A stretch of 64,000 bases of DNA from Fremontodendron californicum (lineage: Eukaryota > Streptophyta > Magnoliopsida > Malvales > Malvaceae). The translations under genes were made by a program, and so were the position numbers. The notes under the pieces are model-generated. The model worked only from the letters and a program-made list of their open reading frames with translations. It was not told the DNA's origin and did no database searches. Below, piece by piece: positions 37,160-50,272 of the stretch (its first letter is position 1; each line of letters begins with the position of its first letter). The stretch is taken from NCBI GenBank assembly GCA_030761205.1, contig JAULJL010000003.1:30634123-30698122 (forward strand), written 5' to 3'.

Positions 37160-37790
37160 TATAGAACCAGCGAGTCAACATGCTGACCAACCCCTTTAAA
37201 TACATAATTTAAAATTAAAATAAAAATAATTAATGAAATAAATTTATTTATTTACATTTTCCCGAGCGGATTGGGTCACAGATCCTAAATCGACCCGCGA
37301 GTCAACATGCAGACCAACCCTTTAAATACATCATTTAAAATTTAAAAATAAAATAAAATAATATTTTTTAAATTTTTTTCCCGAGCGGATCGATTACGAA
37401 TTCTTTATTGACCCGCAAGTCAACATGCAGATCAACCCCTTCAAATATATCATTTAAAATTAAAACTAAAACAAAAATAATTAATAAAATTTATATTTTT
37501 TATTTTTTTCTCGAGACGGTCATATACGGATCCTAAATTGACACGCGAGTCAACTTGCGAACTAATTTCTTTAAATACATTATTTATAAAAATAAAATAA
37601 AACTTTTTATATATTTTTCCGAGCGGATAGGATACGAATTCTAAATCGACTCGCGAATAAACGTGCAGAAAAACCTTTTTAAATACATCATTTAAAATTT
37701 AAAAAATTTAACTTTTTTCGTATGGGTCGAGTGCCAATCCTAAATCGACCCGCGAGTTAACGTGAGGATCAACACCTTTGAATACATCAT
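37160..37790. repeat. Six variable-length tandem units (about 100-130 bp)
   Basis: Each unit has CCGAGCGGA, then TCCTAAATCGACCCGCGAGT, then CAACATGCAGACCAAC, then TTTAAATACATCATTTAAAA and an AT spacer. The marker GAGTCAACATGC (or a variant) begins at 37172, 37299, 37417, 37547, 37655 and 37754. The period varies mostly through the AT spacer. Confidence 0.85.
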
Positions 37791-37799
37791 TTAAAAATA

Positions 37800-39759
37800 A
37801 AAATCTAAAAAACTTACAAAAATAATATTTTTTGTTATAAAGAAAGATGAAATTATCCCTAATCTAATTCCAAAATATCACTTGAGTCCCATGAACTAAA
37901 AATAAGTATTAATTAGATTCTCTAATTAACCCTCAAATTATAATTAATACCTAAACTTAGGTGTCACTAAAGCAAAGCCTTTAAAATCTAAATTGAGCAA
38001 TTCTATTGAATATGGGGATAACTTTTATAGTAAGTTATAGATATATTGCCTACATATATAAAAATATATATTTTATATTAATAAATATAATATGATACGT
38101 ACATCTTATAAAAATAAATTCAAATATATATAATATTAATCGGCTCCTTCAAAATCAATTGTCAAAATAGCATGCATAGATGTTACATGAGAATAACATT
38201 TCCATTAGTAGTCATTTATCTACTTGTTTATCATTAATTTGAGGACATGAATTAATCAAACAAACCTCACTAGATGGAGCCCGGAGGATTCTCAACTTAG
38301 ATACTAATTTAAATAAAGGAAGGAAAATGTTAACATATGACTTTTTAAATTGAGAGGTGTTTATAAATCAGATTAGACCGGGTCTAATAAGCATCTTTAA
38401 ATCCCAATTTTTAGTTTGGTAGGCTTAGATCCATCCATTTAGACATGTTTATATTTTAAAATATTATTATATTAATATTTTAATATTGTTAACAATATTT
38501 TAAATTAAAATAAATAAAATATAATTTGTATTAATAAAGTAATGTCATGCACCATATTTGGATTAAAAACTTTATCCAAAGTCCACTCAACCTAGCAAAT
38601 CGCTCGACCCATAGATAAATTTACTTTTAATATGATTAAGATGATTCGTAATTAATACATTATTATCTCTTTTTTAATTTGGTGAGAATATCACATTAAA
38701 TAAAAAAAAAATTTAAATAATATTTTAAAATTTTAACCAATGCTTGTAAACATTTGTTACCATAAAGAAAAATTAAAGTTAATAATTATGTGAAATATTG
38801 ATAAAATATTAAACTTTTAATTTTAATTATCAATATTCAATTTTTGACAACCTCAAATGTCAAAAATAAAAAAACATCAATATTAAAACATACCTGGTCA
38901 AATCATTTTTGGTTATCTTTAAGTAGAAAGGTTGACAACAGTGCTTTTAAAGCAGAATTAATTGTCCAATTGAACTCTCCAAAATAAAAGAATGATATGT
39001 GAAAGGAAAATTCTATAAAAAAAAAGTTTTAAAAGTCGTAGCACTCAGAATTAAGGGTGAGCATTACTCGGTTATAATTGATTAAACCTATCAAAATCGA
39101 TTTTTTTGGTTAATTTAGATCAGTTTGGGTGATTTCGATATTAATCGATTAGTTTTATCGGTTTAAGCGATTAACTCGACCAGTTGTTGAATTTAAGATT
39201 TGGTAACTAAACCAATCAAACAAACCAAGTTCAAAGGGATCAATCTCCTCTAAATGGGATCGATCCCATAATCTTTTGAAATGAAATTTTTGTATATAAA
39301 GATCGATCCTCTGCTAAAAGAGATTGATCCCTTAACCTTTTGAATAAATTTTTTGACTTGACAAGTATAAGGATCGATCTTGTTAAAAAGGAATTTTTTT
39401 ATTGTGATACTTAAACGGATAGATCCCCGAATTAACTGACCAAACCGATCAACTTATTTTAATTCGATTATTTTTGATATTTCATACATGATCGATTGAT
39501 TCAGTCGATTATCCATATATGAATAACGATCGAACCGATCAAATACTCTATTAAGAATTCATAATTCATAGCAACCATAGATAAAGTGAAGAGAATTTGT
39601 GAGTAGTTGTCAAAATTGTAATCCCCATTCATCAAGGATCATGCATTTTCATAATAATAATAAAAGAAAAGAAAATTTCAAGTACTGCACCGACCACCGA
39701 TATAGATTAGACCTACAAGATACCATTTTAATGTTCCTTTGCCATTAAATGCCAATGAG
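37800..39759. other. Intergenic sequence with a probable dispersed repeat
   Basis: I see no gene. At about 39050-39550, many GATCGAT/ACCGATCAA/GATTAATCG words occur in both orientations, suggesting a decayed inverted-repeat element. Confidence 0.5.
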
Positions 39760-39764
39760 ACTCT

Positions 39765-42700
39765 TGTTGGGATTCGACCTCATGCTCAAACATTAATCGA
39801 ATTAAAGAAGAACATGAACACAACGAAAAAATAAACAAAGAGATAGTCGAATCTTACAGGATCATACTTGTAAAATTTTAATGCGATATTGTAATTATAA
39901 AGCATACATCTGATTAAGATTCATACCTTAACTCAAAGATCTAGTAATCTTGAGTTTCCAAACAGCCCACTCAATCTTGAACACCAAGAAGGCAATCTGA
40001 GACTTCAAGCCACACAAGTGTCTGGCCTCTAACGGTAATCAACACAAGATGATCAAGAGAACTTTCATAAGGTAGGAACGGAGTCCTGCCGAAATTCATG
40101 CTAGTGGTTTAGGTTTAAAAACCATTCCCCATCTAAACATTCATGGTCGAATGCTTCATAAGCATCAAGAAGAAGAAAATGTTGTTCTTCCTCCTCCGGG
40201 TATGGTGTGCCAACTAGAAGGATTATCTTGATCTTCTTTCTTCTTCACTCTATGCCTTTGCTCTCTTGAAAGAAAACGTTTTTCTCTCTAGCAATCCATG
40301 AAGAGGCAAGGAGGAAGAAAGAAATCAAGAAAAATACACCAAAGGCTCAAAGCACATCTCATGTGCGGTAGGGGGCCATTATAGAATAGATGGCAACATG
40401 TTTTTTTATAGAGGGGGCGACAACACTCCAGGGTTTGACTAAGGTTATAACATAACTCTTATGTATTTGCTCTTAAGTCCTTTCACTTAATTAAACTATT
40501 TAATTAAGTCCTTATTGATTAAATTCTCAATTTAATCAATTATGCTCATTCCAATTTAATCTCTTAATTCACTTTTCTATGGGTGACCCATTAGGCTTCC
40601 AATATGTTGGCAATGAATATAAATTAATCTAATTAATTTATACTTATAGATCATGAGCGGACTCTAGAAAGTCATCATGACCACCCAAATATTGGAGAGT
40701 CAAGTTAGTCTCGACATAACCTTTCGTGTTCAGTCAATCAGTGTAATTCGGTCCTTTCACCAAATATCCCGGAAAGACCATGAGCATGATGCAGTGTCTA
40801 CTCATGTTCAATCCATATTAGTTCTTGTAGCTATTGGTTAACTTTATGAACTTAGAGAAACTATTTCTCCTAAATTCATCATACTCTAGCTAGAGATTCC
40901 ATCAAGTTAACTTAAGCCAATAACAGATGAGATATGTCTTCGATATCACTTGAAGTGGTGAATCCTCTCTGGATCACTCATCCATCTTCGTATGCTTCAT
41001 GTCATACCCAAAATCACCCTATCATAAGCATCACTCTTTGGGACCTGTTCGTGATGAAATCAAAGCATGACACTTCACATACAAGATGACCTGGTATCAC
41101 AAGTCAGAGAATTACTTACACGACTGACACGTGAGAACGTTTCCATAGACACTTGAGTGACAATACCAAATAGAGTTCTCACAGCGGGCCATGTTCAGTG
41201 AACTTGTTCAATAGACAAGCACCTACATGTTATCCTAAAGTATCCCTTATACTTCAACACGTGAGATCAGTTGCTTACTAAGTAAGTAGGCTTAACATGT
41301 ACAGTCTTTGAGCATTGCCAATGCCCCGTCTTGGCAATACGTGTTGGTATATGCCTTAGAGCCAATCAGATTGGACATGGAATATACAGTTAATAATGCA
41401 AACCCATCACTATTCGTTAGTGATACAAGGTTTTCCTTCATGTTAGTACGATGATAAAGAGTTATTGAAGTACTAATTGGATGAAGCCCATGAAACACAA
41501 TGGCCTTGCAAAGAAATTGTAAGGAGTTACAATTATGAGGATCCTTATCATCAAAGCCGTGTTTCTAAACAGTTCTTGGTCATTGTATTGTCAAGACAAG
41601 GCAATGAAAATGCTCAAAGACTGGAATGTGTTAAGCCTCCATGTACATGGTGCATGCAACTGATCTCATAGGTTGAAGTATGAGATACTTGGGGATAACA
41701 TATGGGTGCTTGTTGGTAGAACAAGTTCACTGAACATGGCCCGCCGTGAGAACTCCATTTGGTATTGTCACTAAAGTGTCTATGGAAATGTTCTCACGTG
41801 TCAGTCGTGTAAGTAGTCCTTTGACTTGTGATACCAGGTCATTTTGTATGGGGTGTATCATACTTTGATTCCATCACGAACGGGTCCCAAACAAGAGTGA
41901 TGCTTATGGTAGGGTGGTTTTGGTTATGACATGAACCATACGAAGATGGATGAGTGATCCAGAGAGGATTCACCACCCAAGTGACATTGGAGACATATTT
42001 CATCTGTTCTTTGCTTAAGTTAATTTGCTGGAATCTCTGGCCTGAGTATGATGAATTTAGGAGAAATAGTTTCTCTAAGTTCACAAAGTTAACCAATAGC
42101 TGCAAGAACTAATATGAATTTAATATGAGTAGACACTGCACCATGCTCATGGTCTTTCAAGGATATTTGGTGAAAGGACCGAATTACACTGATAGACTGA
42201 ACACGAAAGGTTATGTCGAGACTAACTTGACTCTCCGGTATTTGGGTAGTCATGATGGCTTGCTAGAGTCCGCTCATGATCTATGAGTATAAATTAATTA
42301 GATTAATTTATATTCATTGCCAACATATTAGAAGCCTAATGGGTCACACACATAAAGGTGAATTAAGAGATTAAAATGGAAAAAGCCTAATTGATTAATT
42401 TGAGAATTTAATCAATAGGGACTTAACTAAATAGTTTAATTAAGTGGAAGGACTTAAGAGCAAATACATAAGAGTTATGTTATAGCACTTAGTCAAACCC
42501 TGGAGTGTTGCCGCCCCCTAAAAGAAACATGATAGCTTCGCCGAATTGAGCATGGCTTGCGACACATGAGATGTGCCTTGTGATTGGCGTTTTTCTTGAT
42601 TTATTTTCTTGCTTCTTGCCTCTTTATGGATTGCTATAGAGAAAAGGTTTCTTTCAAGAGAGCAAAGGCTTAGATCAAGAATAAGAAGATCAAGATCTTG

Positions 42701-43459
42701 CCTTTGGTTAATGCTCCAAACCCTGCAAAAATGAAAGAAGATCAAGATCTTCATTCTTGGTTGGCGCACCAAACCCTGTGAAATATAGAAAAGCATTTTC
42801 TTCATTCTTGATGGTTATGAAGCATTGGCCATGGATGTTTAGATGGGGAGAGGTTTCTTGAAACCTAAACCACTAGCATGGTTTTCCATAGGACTCCGTT
42901 CCTACCTTATAAAGGTTCTCCTGATCATCTTGTGTGGATCACCGTTAGAGGCCAGACACTTGTGTGGCTAAAGTTTCGGCGTTGCCTTCTTGGTGTTCAA
43001 GATTGAGTGGGCTATTTAAAAACTCAAGATTACTAGATCTTTGAGTTAAGGTATGAATCTTAATCAGATGTATGCTTTATAATTACAAGATCGCATTAAA
43101 ATTTTACAAGCATGATCCTGTAAGATTCGACTATCTCTTTGTTTTTTTTTTTTTTCCGTTGCGTTCATGTTCTTCTTTAATTCGATTATTGTTTGAGCAT
43201 GAGGTCGAATCCGAACAATACGATGACCAGGAACCGTTTTAGGAACATGACTTTGATGCATAAGGATCTCACAATTATAAATAATTCCTTTGCAAGGCCA
43301 TTATGTTCCATGGGCTTCATCCGATTAGTACTTAATAACCCCTTATCATTGTACTAACATGAAGGAAAACCTTGTATCACTAAGATATAATGATGGGTTT
43401 GCATTATTGGTAGTTTATGTCTGACCAAACCAATTGACTCTAGGGCATATATACCAACA
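39765..43459 (-). mobile_element. Copia-type solo LTR (minus), split by a second solo LTR
   Basis: The termini are TGTTGG and CCAACA, flanked by ACTCT at 39760-39764 and again at 43460-43464. Removing the insert at 41343-43217 and one duplication leaves about 1815 bp. No internal region or coding sequence lies between the ends, so it is a solo LTR left by recombination. The start (on the minus strand GTTGGTATATATGCCCTAGAG) resembles long LTRs of Angela/BARE-type Copia elements; that assignment is from memory. Confidence 0.88.
41343..43217 (+). mobile_element. Copia-type solo LTR (plus) nested in the previous one (1875 bp)
   Basis: Runs from TGTTGGTATATGCCTTAGAG to GGTCGAATCCGAACA. ATACG duplicates at 41338-41342 and 43218-43222. 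The sequence is an inverted relative of the interrupted LTR around it, so both are the same family. The pair forms a near-complete inverted repeat across 39.8-43.5 kb. Confidence 0.9.
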
Positions 43460-43621
43460 ACTCTTTCCTTTCATAAAATAAATAACTTTTACAAAATCCT
43501 ATAAAACAAGTTTTACATGCCTTTCATGTCATAAATGGAGAGGTTTAATTTTATTGTTTTTATCATTTTTACATAAATCTTAAAAGGGAAAATTGTAACA
43601 TTTGTATTATTTTTATATATT

Positions 43622-44167
43622 TATTAGACTTATTCAAGGGTCGGGCTATCCGTTCAAGTCCGAAGGTCCGTCCAAAATTTGGGAGGGTTTGGACAAAAAT
43701 ATTAGACTTGAAAAATGGGCTTGGCAAAAAAATGAAGCCCATTTAAAAAATGGACCAGGCTTTAGCTCTAACATTCAAGGCTCGAGCCTGGCTTGGCCTG
43801 ACCCGTTTTCTAATTAAATAATATATTATTTTTATTATTATATATATTATGTAATTTATATCATATAAAAATTAAATATATATAATATTATAATGTAAAC
43901 ATTAAAAAATATGTTAAGTTATCCATGTTTAAGAATTTAATAAAAGAAAAAATATATAATATTACTAAAGATTAAATAAAAAATAATATATATATATATA
44001 TATATATTTTTAAAAAGGGTGGATCTAAACGGATTTGAGTTAACTATTTACAAATATGGACGGACTTGGTCAAAATTTGAAACCTATATTTCGGGTTGGG
44101 CCGGACTTGGACAAACATATATGATGTTGATACTATACATTCGTCCGGTCCATGAACACTTCTAATA
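43622..44167. mobile_element. Inverted-repeat MITE of the GGGTCGGGC family, copy 1
   Basis: The ends TATTAGACTTATTCAAGGG and, on the other strand, TATTAGAAGTGTTCATGGA are imperfect inverted repeats. GC-rich ends with GGGCTTGG/GGACTTGG words enclose an AT-rich core. Related sequence is at 45016-45514 and, as a palindromic pair, in the foldback element around the Athila-like insertion. Confidence 0.7.
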
Positions 44168-45015
44168 TTTATACTACTTATAAAGTGTTTAGATGAATTT
44201 GATGTCACATTAATTCAATAAAGAAAAAAAATACAATATCAAATAATAAAATAAAAATATTTATATATTCTAATTTTTATATAATATATTTTTTAAAGAA
44301 AAATTTTCTTTTTTTTCCCTTAAAAAATCATGCACTTTTCTTAAAGAAACTACTCATTTTCTTTTCTCAAGTATTTTTTTTTTTCATATATTTTTTCTTT
44401 TCACCCACCTATAATAATGAGGTTAAAGGAATGATAAGAGATTCAAGTCTTGAATCTTCTTTCTCTTAAAAATAGATAATAATCGTTAAATCAAGTTTTA
44501 GTTGTTGAAATAAAAGACAAAATATATAGTGATGTAAACAAAAAAAAAATGTTCATAAGCCTCTTTTAAATTATTGTAAGATCTTAAGTTGTTTTTATAA
44601 GAACAATTACCATATCATATAGCTTCTTTTTTTTTTTTTTAAGATTTTAAGTTGAATTTTAGATTAAAAACAAATTTGACGCATATTAAAAATTACTTTA
44701 AAAAGAATTTGAAAGAATTTAATGGTTGATGACGCCAAGCATTTAATAATATTCTAAATGAACAATCAAATAATGAAATAAATCCAAAATAAAATGATTT
44801 TACTTGATTAAGACTTAAGAGACCATATTTAGCGATAAATATGAAAATTTATGATTTTTAATTCTGTTTCATTTCATAAATTTCATTGTTATTACCATCT
44901 GAACATTTAGCTTAATAATAAATGTATATATATCTTTTAAGAATTGAGTTAGAATCTCTCTTTTTTTACCAATAAAAAAATATCCTTCTTAAGTCATTTT
45001 TGTATTATATTAAAA
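44168..45015. other. AT-rich intergenic sequence
   Basis: I see no gene or clear element. Confidence 0.5.
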
Positions 45016-45514
45016 TAGAGGTATTCATGGGTCGTACTCGAATCGAGTTTAAGTATGATATCAACACCATATATGTTTGTCCAAACCCGACTCAAATCAA
45101 TAATTCAAGTCTCAAATTTTGTCCAGACTCACCTAGATTTATAAATGGGATAGCTCAGACCCGTCCAGATTATTTTAAAAAAAAAATAGAAAAACATATT
45201 TTTTATTTAATCTTTAATAATTTTATTTTTTTATATTAAATTTTAGAATAAAGATAATTTAATATACTTTCTAATGTTTATACTACAATATTGTATACTT
45301 ATTTTTTATATTATATGAATTATATAATATATATAAATATAAAAATATAAAAATAATATATTATATAGTTGAAAAACGGGTTCGAATCGGGTCGAGCTCG
45401 ATTCTTGAATGTTGAAACCAATTTTTAGCCCGATCTTATTTTTGTTGTCCAAGTACGTTTTTCAAATTTAATATTCTTTTCTAAACTCTTTTAAATATTG
45501 GACAAGTAATTCTA
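45016..45514. mobile_element. MITE of the GGGTCGGGC family, copy 2 (diverged)
   Basis: It begins TAGAGGTATTCATGGGTCG and carries the family words GATATCAACACCATATATG, TCTCAAATTTTGTCCA and GTTTTTCAAATTTAATATTC. The right end GGACAAGTAATTCTA is a poor match to the left end. Confidence 0.55.
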
Positions 45515-45867
45515 CCCCTGGATAAATTATATTACAAGTATGTGAAGTCAATTGTGAAGATTAAAAAAAAAAATCAGATATTCATTTGTAAAAATGGTAA
45601 TGAAAGTAAGAAAGGAAAGCACATTCTCTAATTTGGCTATGCTAACCAATACTCCTTTAATACAACATAAAAAAGCTTCCCATAGTAGCAGTCTAGCAGA
45701 CAAGTAGTAGCCTTAACAAATCATAACCAACGACTGTCTCGTCTGATATAAAGTCTCTGTCCAAACCAACGACTCTTTCCACATTTCAGTTTTCAAGGTT
45801 GGCTTTTTATCTTTTATCTTTTATCTTTTTTCCCCCTTCTCAGCCATTTACATCATTACGTGATGTG

Positions 45868-46295
45868 TGATTATTTTGGTTTTTTATCTAAATATAGTTA
45901 ATTTTATTTTTATTTATTGAAATATTATTAGTTTTAAATTATTTTTTAAAATTCGTTATTTTTTAACCAGTTAAAAAATTATCATGGCCCATGACGATTT
46001 TTCAACATTAAATTTTATTTAAAAAAAAAAAAAGAAAAACAAAGTTGAAAAATTGCCATGCGCTATGGTGATTTTTCAATTTAATTTTAATTTTTTTTTT
46101 ATTTTTTACCTTGAGAAATCGTCACCGTGGGTGGCGATTTCCCAAGAGACGGTGGCGATTTTTCAAGAAAATTCTTCACAAATTATGAAGAATTCCCTTG
46201 GGAAATCGCCACCGTGGGTGGCGATTTCCCAAGGTTCTTATTTTTTTTATTCTTTTAATATATATATATTTTTATTCTGTTAAAATATGGATCGG
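45868..46295. mobile_element. Palindromic foldback element, left outer arm
   Basis: This arm is the reverse complement, with divergence, of about 56340-56690. Shared blocks include GGTTTTTTATC, TTTATTTATTGAAATATT and TGGCCCATGACGATTT. It contains several short hairpins of the type GGGAAATCGCCAC-loop-GTGGCGATTTCCC (46199-46229 is the clearest). Its inner end was cut by the Athila-like retrotransposon, and the arm continues at 55435. Long arms with no coding sequence suggest a foldback or MULE-type element. Confidence 0.75.
46291..46295. repeat. Target-site duplication ATCGG (left copy)
   Basis: Identical to 55430-55434. It is the 5-bp duplication of the Athila-like insertion. Confidence 0.95.
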
Positions 46296-48315
46296 TGATG
46301 CACCCAAAAGAGTGTATCTTATTTAACCTTGCACTAAAAAGATAAATTGTAAGTATAGTAGTTAGCAAGGGTCGAGTCCTCAGGGATTGGGTTTTAGTTT
46401 ATAAGTTAATAGTTTAAAACTTAAATTCAAGAACAATAAAAGAAAAGGGGTTTTTGAAGCCAGATTTAAACTAAAGTAAATAATAAGAATAAGATGCAAG
46501 GCGGTATAACCAGCCAATAAAAATATATATACTAAATTGGGCGGTATAACCAGCCAATAAAAATAAAACAAAGTTAATATACAAATTAGGCGGTATAACC
46601 AGCCAATAAAAATAAATATACTTTTAAAAATAAGCAAACTAGAAAAGTAAGAAAACAAGTAAGTAAGAAGAATCAAATATGAAAAATATGGTTAAGGTTT
46701 CATTCTCCACCACTAGACATCATTAAGAATCAATTTCAGATCTATCAATATCAACCAACTATCAAAGTTAACAACCGTAGATAACAACAAGCTCTGTTAT
46801 CCCAATCTTTCCTTAGTTTGTCGTTAAATAAAACAAGCTCTCTATTTAATCTCTAACCATTAAACAACCTAGAATAAGCTCTCTAAATTCAATTTAATGG
46901 CAGCTTTATGATGAGAAAGATAGGTTGATCTAAGCAACAAACACATAAGCTCGGATTGTTCAACTTAGGTTATGTTCCACTTTGCAATTATTGAAAACTT
47001 GACCATAATCATTAATCACAAATTGCCACTTATGAATAGGAAATCAAGACAATTACACGGATCAAGACTCCTAAACTAGCAATAGATAATTATCAAGATC
47101 TATCTAGTTGTACACCTAAACAAATCAAGACAACATCATGAACAATTCTTGTAGAAGAACATAAGCAACTTTGATAGAAAATTAATGATAGATAGAATCT
47201 GAAAATCAATCACAAAACATGTCTAGGGCTTTGAAATCACCCTTAACCAAATAGAAGTTTAGCCTAGCATAGGCACTATAAACATAAAATTAAATAGAAT
47301 CTAAGAAGAAAATAAAAGAAAGAAAGAAGAAGAAGAAGAATATTAATTATCCAACCTCTTGCTCTTTCTAAAGAAAAAGAAAACTAGAGAAAAGAAAGAA
47401 GAAGAAAATTTAGAGAATTTTATTACAATGGCTAATATCCTACCAATGTACAATATGATCCTCTACAATCATCCAAGGCCCTCTATTTATACACATTTTG
47501 GAGGGCTAAATGACAAGAGACAAGCTTTACAAATTTCAAAGGTAGGTATAATAGGTGGGTGCATTTTCTAACAATTTTCGTCATACATGACGATTTTGAT
47601 CAGCCAACTTGATGGTCGATTTTGTCAATTTTGCAGGCCTTATCTGATCACATGGTCTTCTAGAAAAATGTTACCCTATCCGTTACTGATCCATAGCCGT
47701 TGGAATCAGCTCATTTTCTGATGTGGATAAGAAGATATGGGCAAAATACGAAAACAGGTCAGCACATACGTCATTGCACATCAGCCAACTTGATGGTCGA
47801 TTTCTTCAATATTGGAGGCTTTATCTGATCACATGGTCTTCTAGACAAATGTTCCCCTATCAGTTAGTGATCCATAGCCGTTGGAATCAGCTCATTTGCT
47901 GATGTGAATAGGACGATATGCTCAAAATGCGAAAACTGGTCAGCATAGACGTCATTGCACATCAGCCAACTTGATGGTTGATTTCGCTAGGGAAAACGAC
48001 TCCGTTTCAAGAAGTATAAAACATGAAAAAGATAGATATGCCTCTTAACTTTGCACGGTTAAAATTTCAGCCTTATTGCTTCGGTGAAACTCCAGATATA
48101 GCTGATATGGCAAAAGGTGTCGGAACTGGAACTGAACTGGATTTGCCCTTAATTCTAGTAATCTGAAATTACTCAAAGAAACTTGTAAAAAAACACCAAA
48201 TTACATAAAAATATAAAAGATCATAAACACAATTAGACTAAACAATAATAACTCGTATTTGACACAAAACAATAATAAAACATAACTAAAAACTATATAA
48301 TTATACGAGTTATCA
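46296..48315 (-). repeat. 3' LTR of the Athila-like element
   Basis: Direct copy of 53410-55429, of equal length. Visible substitutions fall near 46539, 46812 and 48108. Internal features: GGCGGTATAACCAGCCAATA three times at about 46500-46610, and ATCAGCCAACTTGATGGT in three copies at about 47598-47970. The paired frames inside both LTRs are therefore duplicates and not genes. Confidence 0.97.
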
Positions 48316-48350
48316 CACCCCCACACTTAGATTGTTGCTAGTCCCTAGCA
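48316..48350 (-). other. Polypurine tract and adjacent hairpin
   Basis: On the minus strand CTAAGTGTGGGGGTG precedes the LTR, as expected of a plus-strand primer. Next to it GTTGCTAG-TCC-CTAGCAAC forms a perfect 8-bp stem. Confidence 0.75.
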
Positions 48351-49860
48351 ACGACTCCATAAAAATAAAATAAGAAAATCAAATCTAATCCACTTTAGTA
48401 GGAAATCACGGTGGCACTTAGCATGTGACACAAGCCTTTAAACCCCTAGGTGTCCCTAGTGGACGAGTTTAGTCTCGTGAGGGTTTACTAGAACGATACC
48501 CACAAACATTGAAAAACTAAAATATAAATAAACTACATATACTAAAAATATTTACTCCTAATCCTTTCAATACAAATTAGAGACAATCTTTGAACAAGTC
48601 TTATAAACTAATCAATAGCTTAAAGAATTTCACAAAAAATCATGCTTGAATGTAAATTGTTTGAGTTAAGCCAATATTAACATAACATATTTCAATCAAA
48701 ATAGTGCATATTCAAACTTAATCTCAACTACTCACATGGGATACCCTCATGATTTTCACTCTTTAAAGTAGTGGTGAAGTGTTTACACTCAATCAATCTC
48801 ATGAAAACAGTTCTACCATATTCTTGCTTGTCCACCTATTCTCCACTATTTAGATCATACAACTTCATGAATCAAGAGGTCTTTAATCAAGGTTGTAATG
48901 GGGCCAAGGGGTTTGTAATGTGGTTGAAGAACAAAAGGATAAAGATATCACAAAGGTTCCAAAGAGTTCATAAAGTTTAGAGACATAAAAAGATCATACA
49001 AATAAGACTTCTCAAAACTCTTATAAAGCACATAATAACATAGGCTAAATATTCATGTTGAGCCTTTGCATCATTCTAACCAACTTTGTAACATCTTTTT
49101 TTTTTTTTTACTTTAACTAGAAGTTCAAGAGAAGTTTTTTTTTTTTTTTTTTTAATATGGGAATGTATTTGACAATGATCCCTTTCTTTTTCTCTTGACT
49201 TTTTTCTTTCTTTTCCCCCCACACTTATTTCTTGTTTCTAACCCAAATTTTTAACTAAAAATATCCCTTGTTTTTTTTGCAATATGTCTCAAAATATATA
49301 ATCCATCTTTAGAACAAGGGTAAGGATATAAGTATATTTAGGCTAGGTGTAAGTTGTGGTTACCAATAAAACAGCATATTTAATGTAGGCTCAAATTGGC
49401 TCACTAGTGGGGATGTTCTCTTGGAACATCAATAAGGGATGACTGTTTGGCTCTGGTTATAATCCTAATGCCTCTATCATATTCATGTTGTCACATGTAT
49501 TAATATAGTCTCAAACGGTTTAAAGCAAGTTCTAGAGAATCATGTAATCATAAGAGCACTCAAGAAAGAAATTAGATTGATTTGTATAATGCATCAATCA
49601 TTATAGGCTCAAAAACTCACAAGGATGATTATACAAGTCAGATTAAGTCTAAACATGCTTCTTTCTCAATCAACATATCATATTAACATTGGCTCATAAA
49701 AAGGTTGACATCAAGCTCAATTCTCATGAAAATCTTCTCACTAATAAATCTGTTTTAGACTTATGCAATTCATATCTCATCATTGTATTAAAAAGGAACT
49801 AAAACTCAAAAAAAAATAATAATAATAATAAAGACTCATAAAAAAAAATAGTAGACAAAA
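48351..49860 (-). other. Non-coding 3' interior of the Athila-like element
   Basis: I see no gene. Two poly-T tracts (about 49093 and 49137) and a second purine-type CCCCCCACACTTA word at about 49215 are present. The region between the cassette and the purine tract is probably all that remains of the deleted pol/3' UTR. Confidence 0.6.
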
Positions 49861-49861
49861 T

Positions 49862-50070
49862 AAAAGAAATCCTAAATCATTCCCCCCACACTTAATTCTT
49901 ACATTGTCCTCAATGTAAGTCTATTAACTCAAATGAAAGAATCATGTGTAAGAGAAAAGAACTAATAACATAAGAATAGGAACAACTAAGACTCAAAACA
50001 AAACAAAACCATGCAACCTAAATAATCCTAAAATACTAAACAAAAATTAACAAGTAAACATAAAAAGATT
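49862..50070 (-). repeat. Direct repeat flanking the captured cassette (copy on its 3' side)
   Basis: Matches 52058-52235 in the same orientation. Shared words are CCCCCCACAC, AATTCTTACATTGTC and AAATGAAAGAATCATGTGTA; the first half is well conserved and the rest decays. It is element-internal sequence, since CCCCCACACTTA also recurs near the purine tract. Confidence 0.8.
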
Positions 50071-50160
50071 AAAATCAAACTGACAAGGTATGTCTCAAGT
50101 CTCCCTTACTCAGACCTTGTTTAGAATGAATACTTTTAAATGGCTTAAAACACAAATTTC

Positions 50161-50187
50161 TTTCTTTTTTTTTTTTTTTTTTTTTTG
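50161..50187 (-). other. Poly(A)-like tract downstream of the LOG ORF
   Basis: On the minus strand a run of more than 20 A lies about 87 bases after the LOG stop codon. This could be the tail of a captured mRNA. Similar runs occur elsewhere in this element, so alone it is weak evidence. Confidence 0.4.
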
Positions 50188-50272
50188 AAGGTAAAATTTA
50201 GGAGATATTACCTGTAGAGGTTGCTAACCACTTATTATAACTGAGACACAACAAACAAAATGTTAGATAATG

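Noticed and set aside
46380..46676. 98-codon minus ORF present twice (again at 53494-53790)
   Set aside because: Both lie in the LTRs and are the same sequence; the hydrophobic composition follows from AT-rich DNA, with no domain.
47359..47571. 70-codon plus ORF duplicated at 54473
   Set aside because: Antisense within the LTRs and duplicated with them; no family recognised.
50161..50187. Poly(A)-like run taken as proof of a retroposed LOG mRNA
   Set aside because: Comparable runs occur at about 49093, 49137 and 53272 in the same element, so the tract alone does not prove it; the lack of introns is the stronger evidence.
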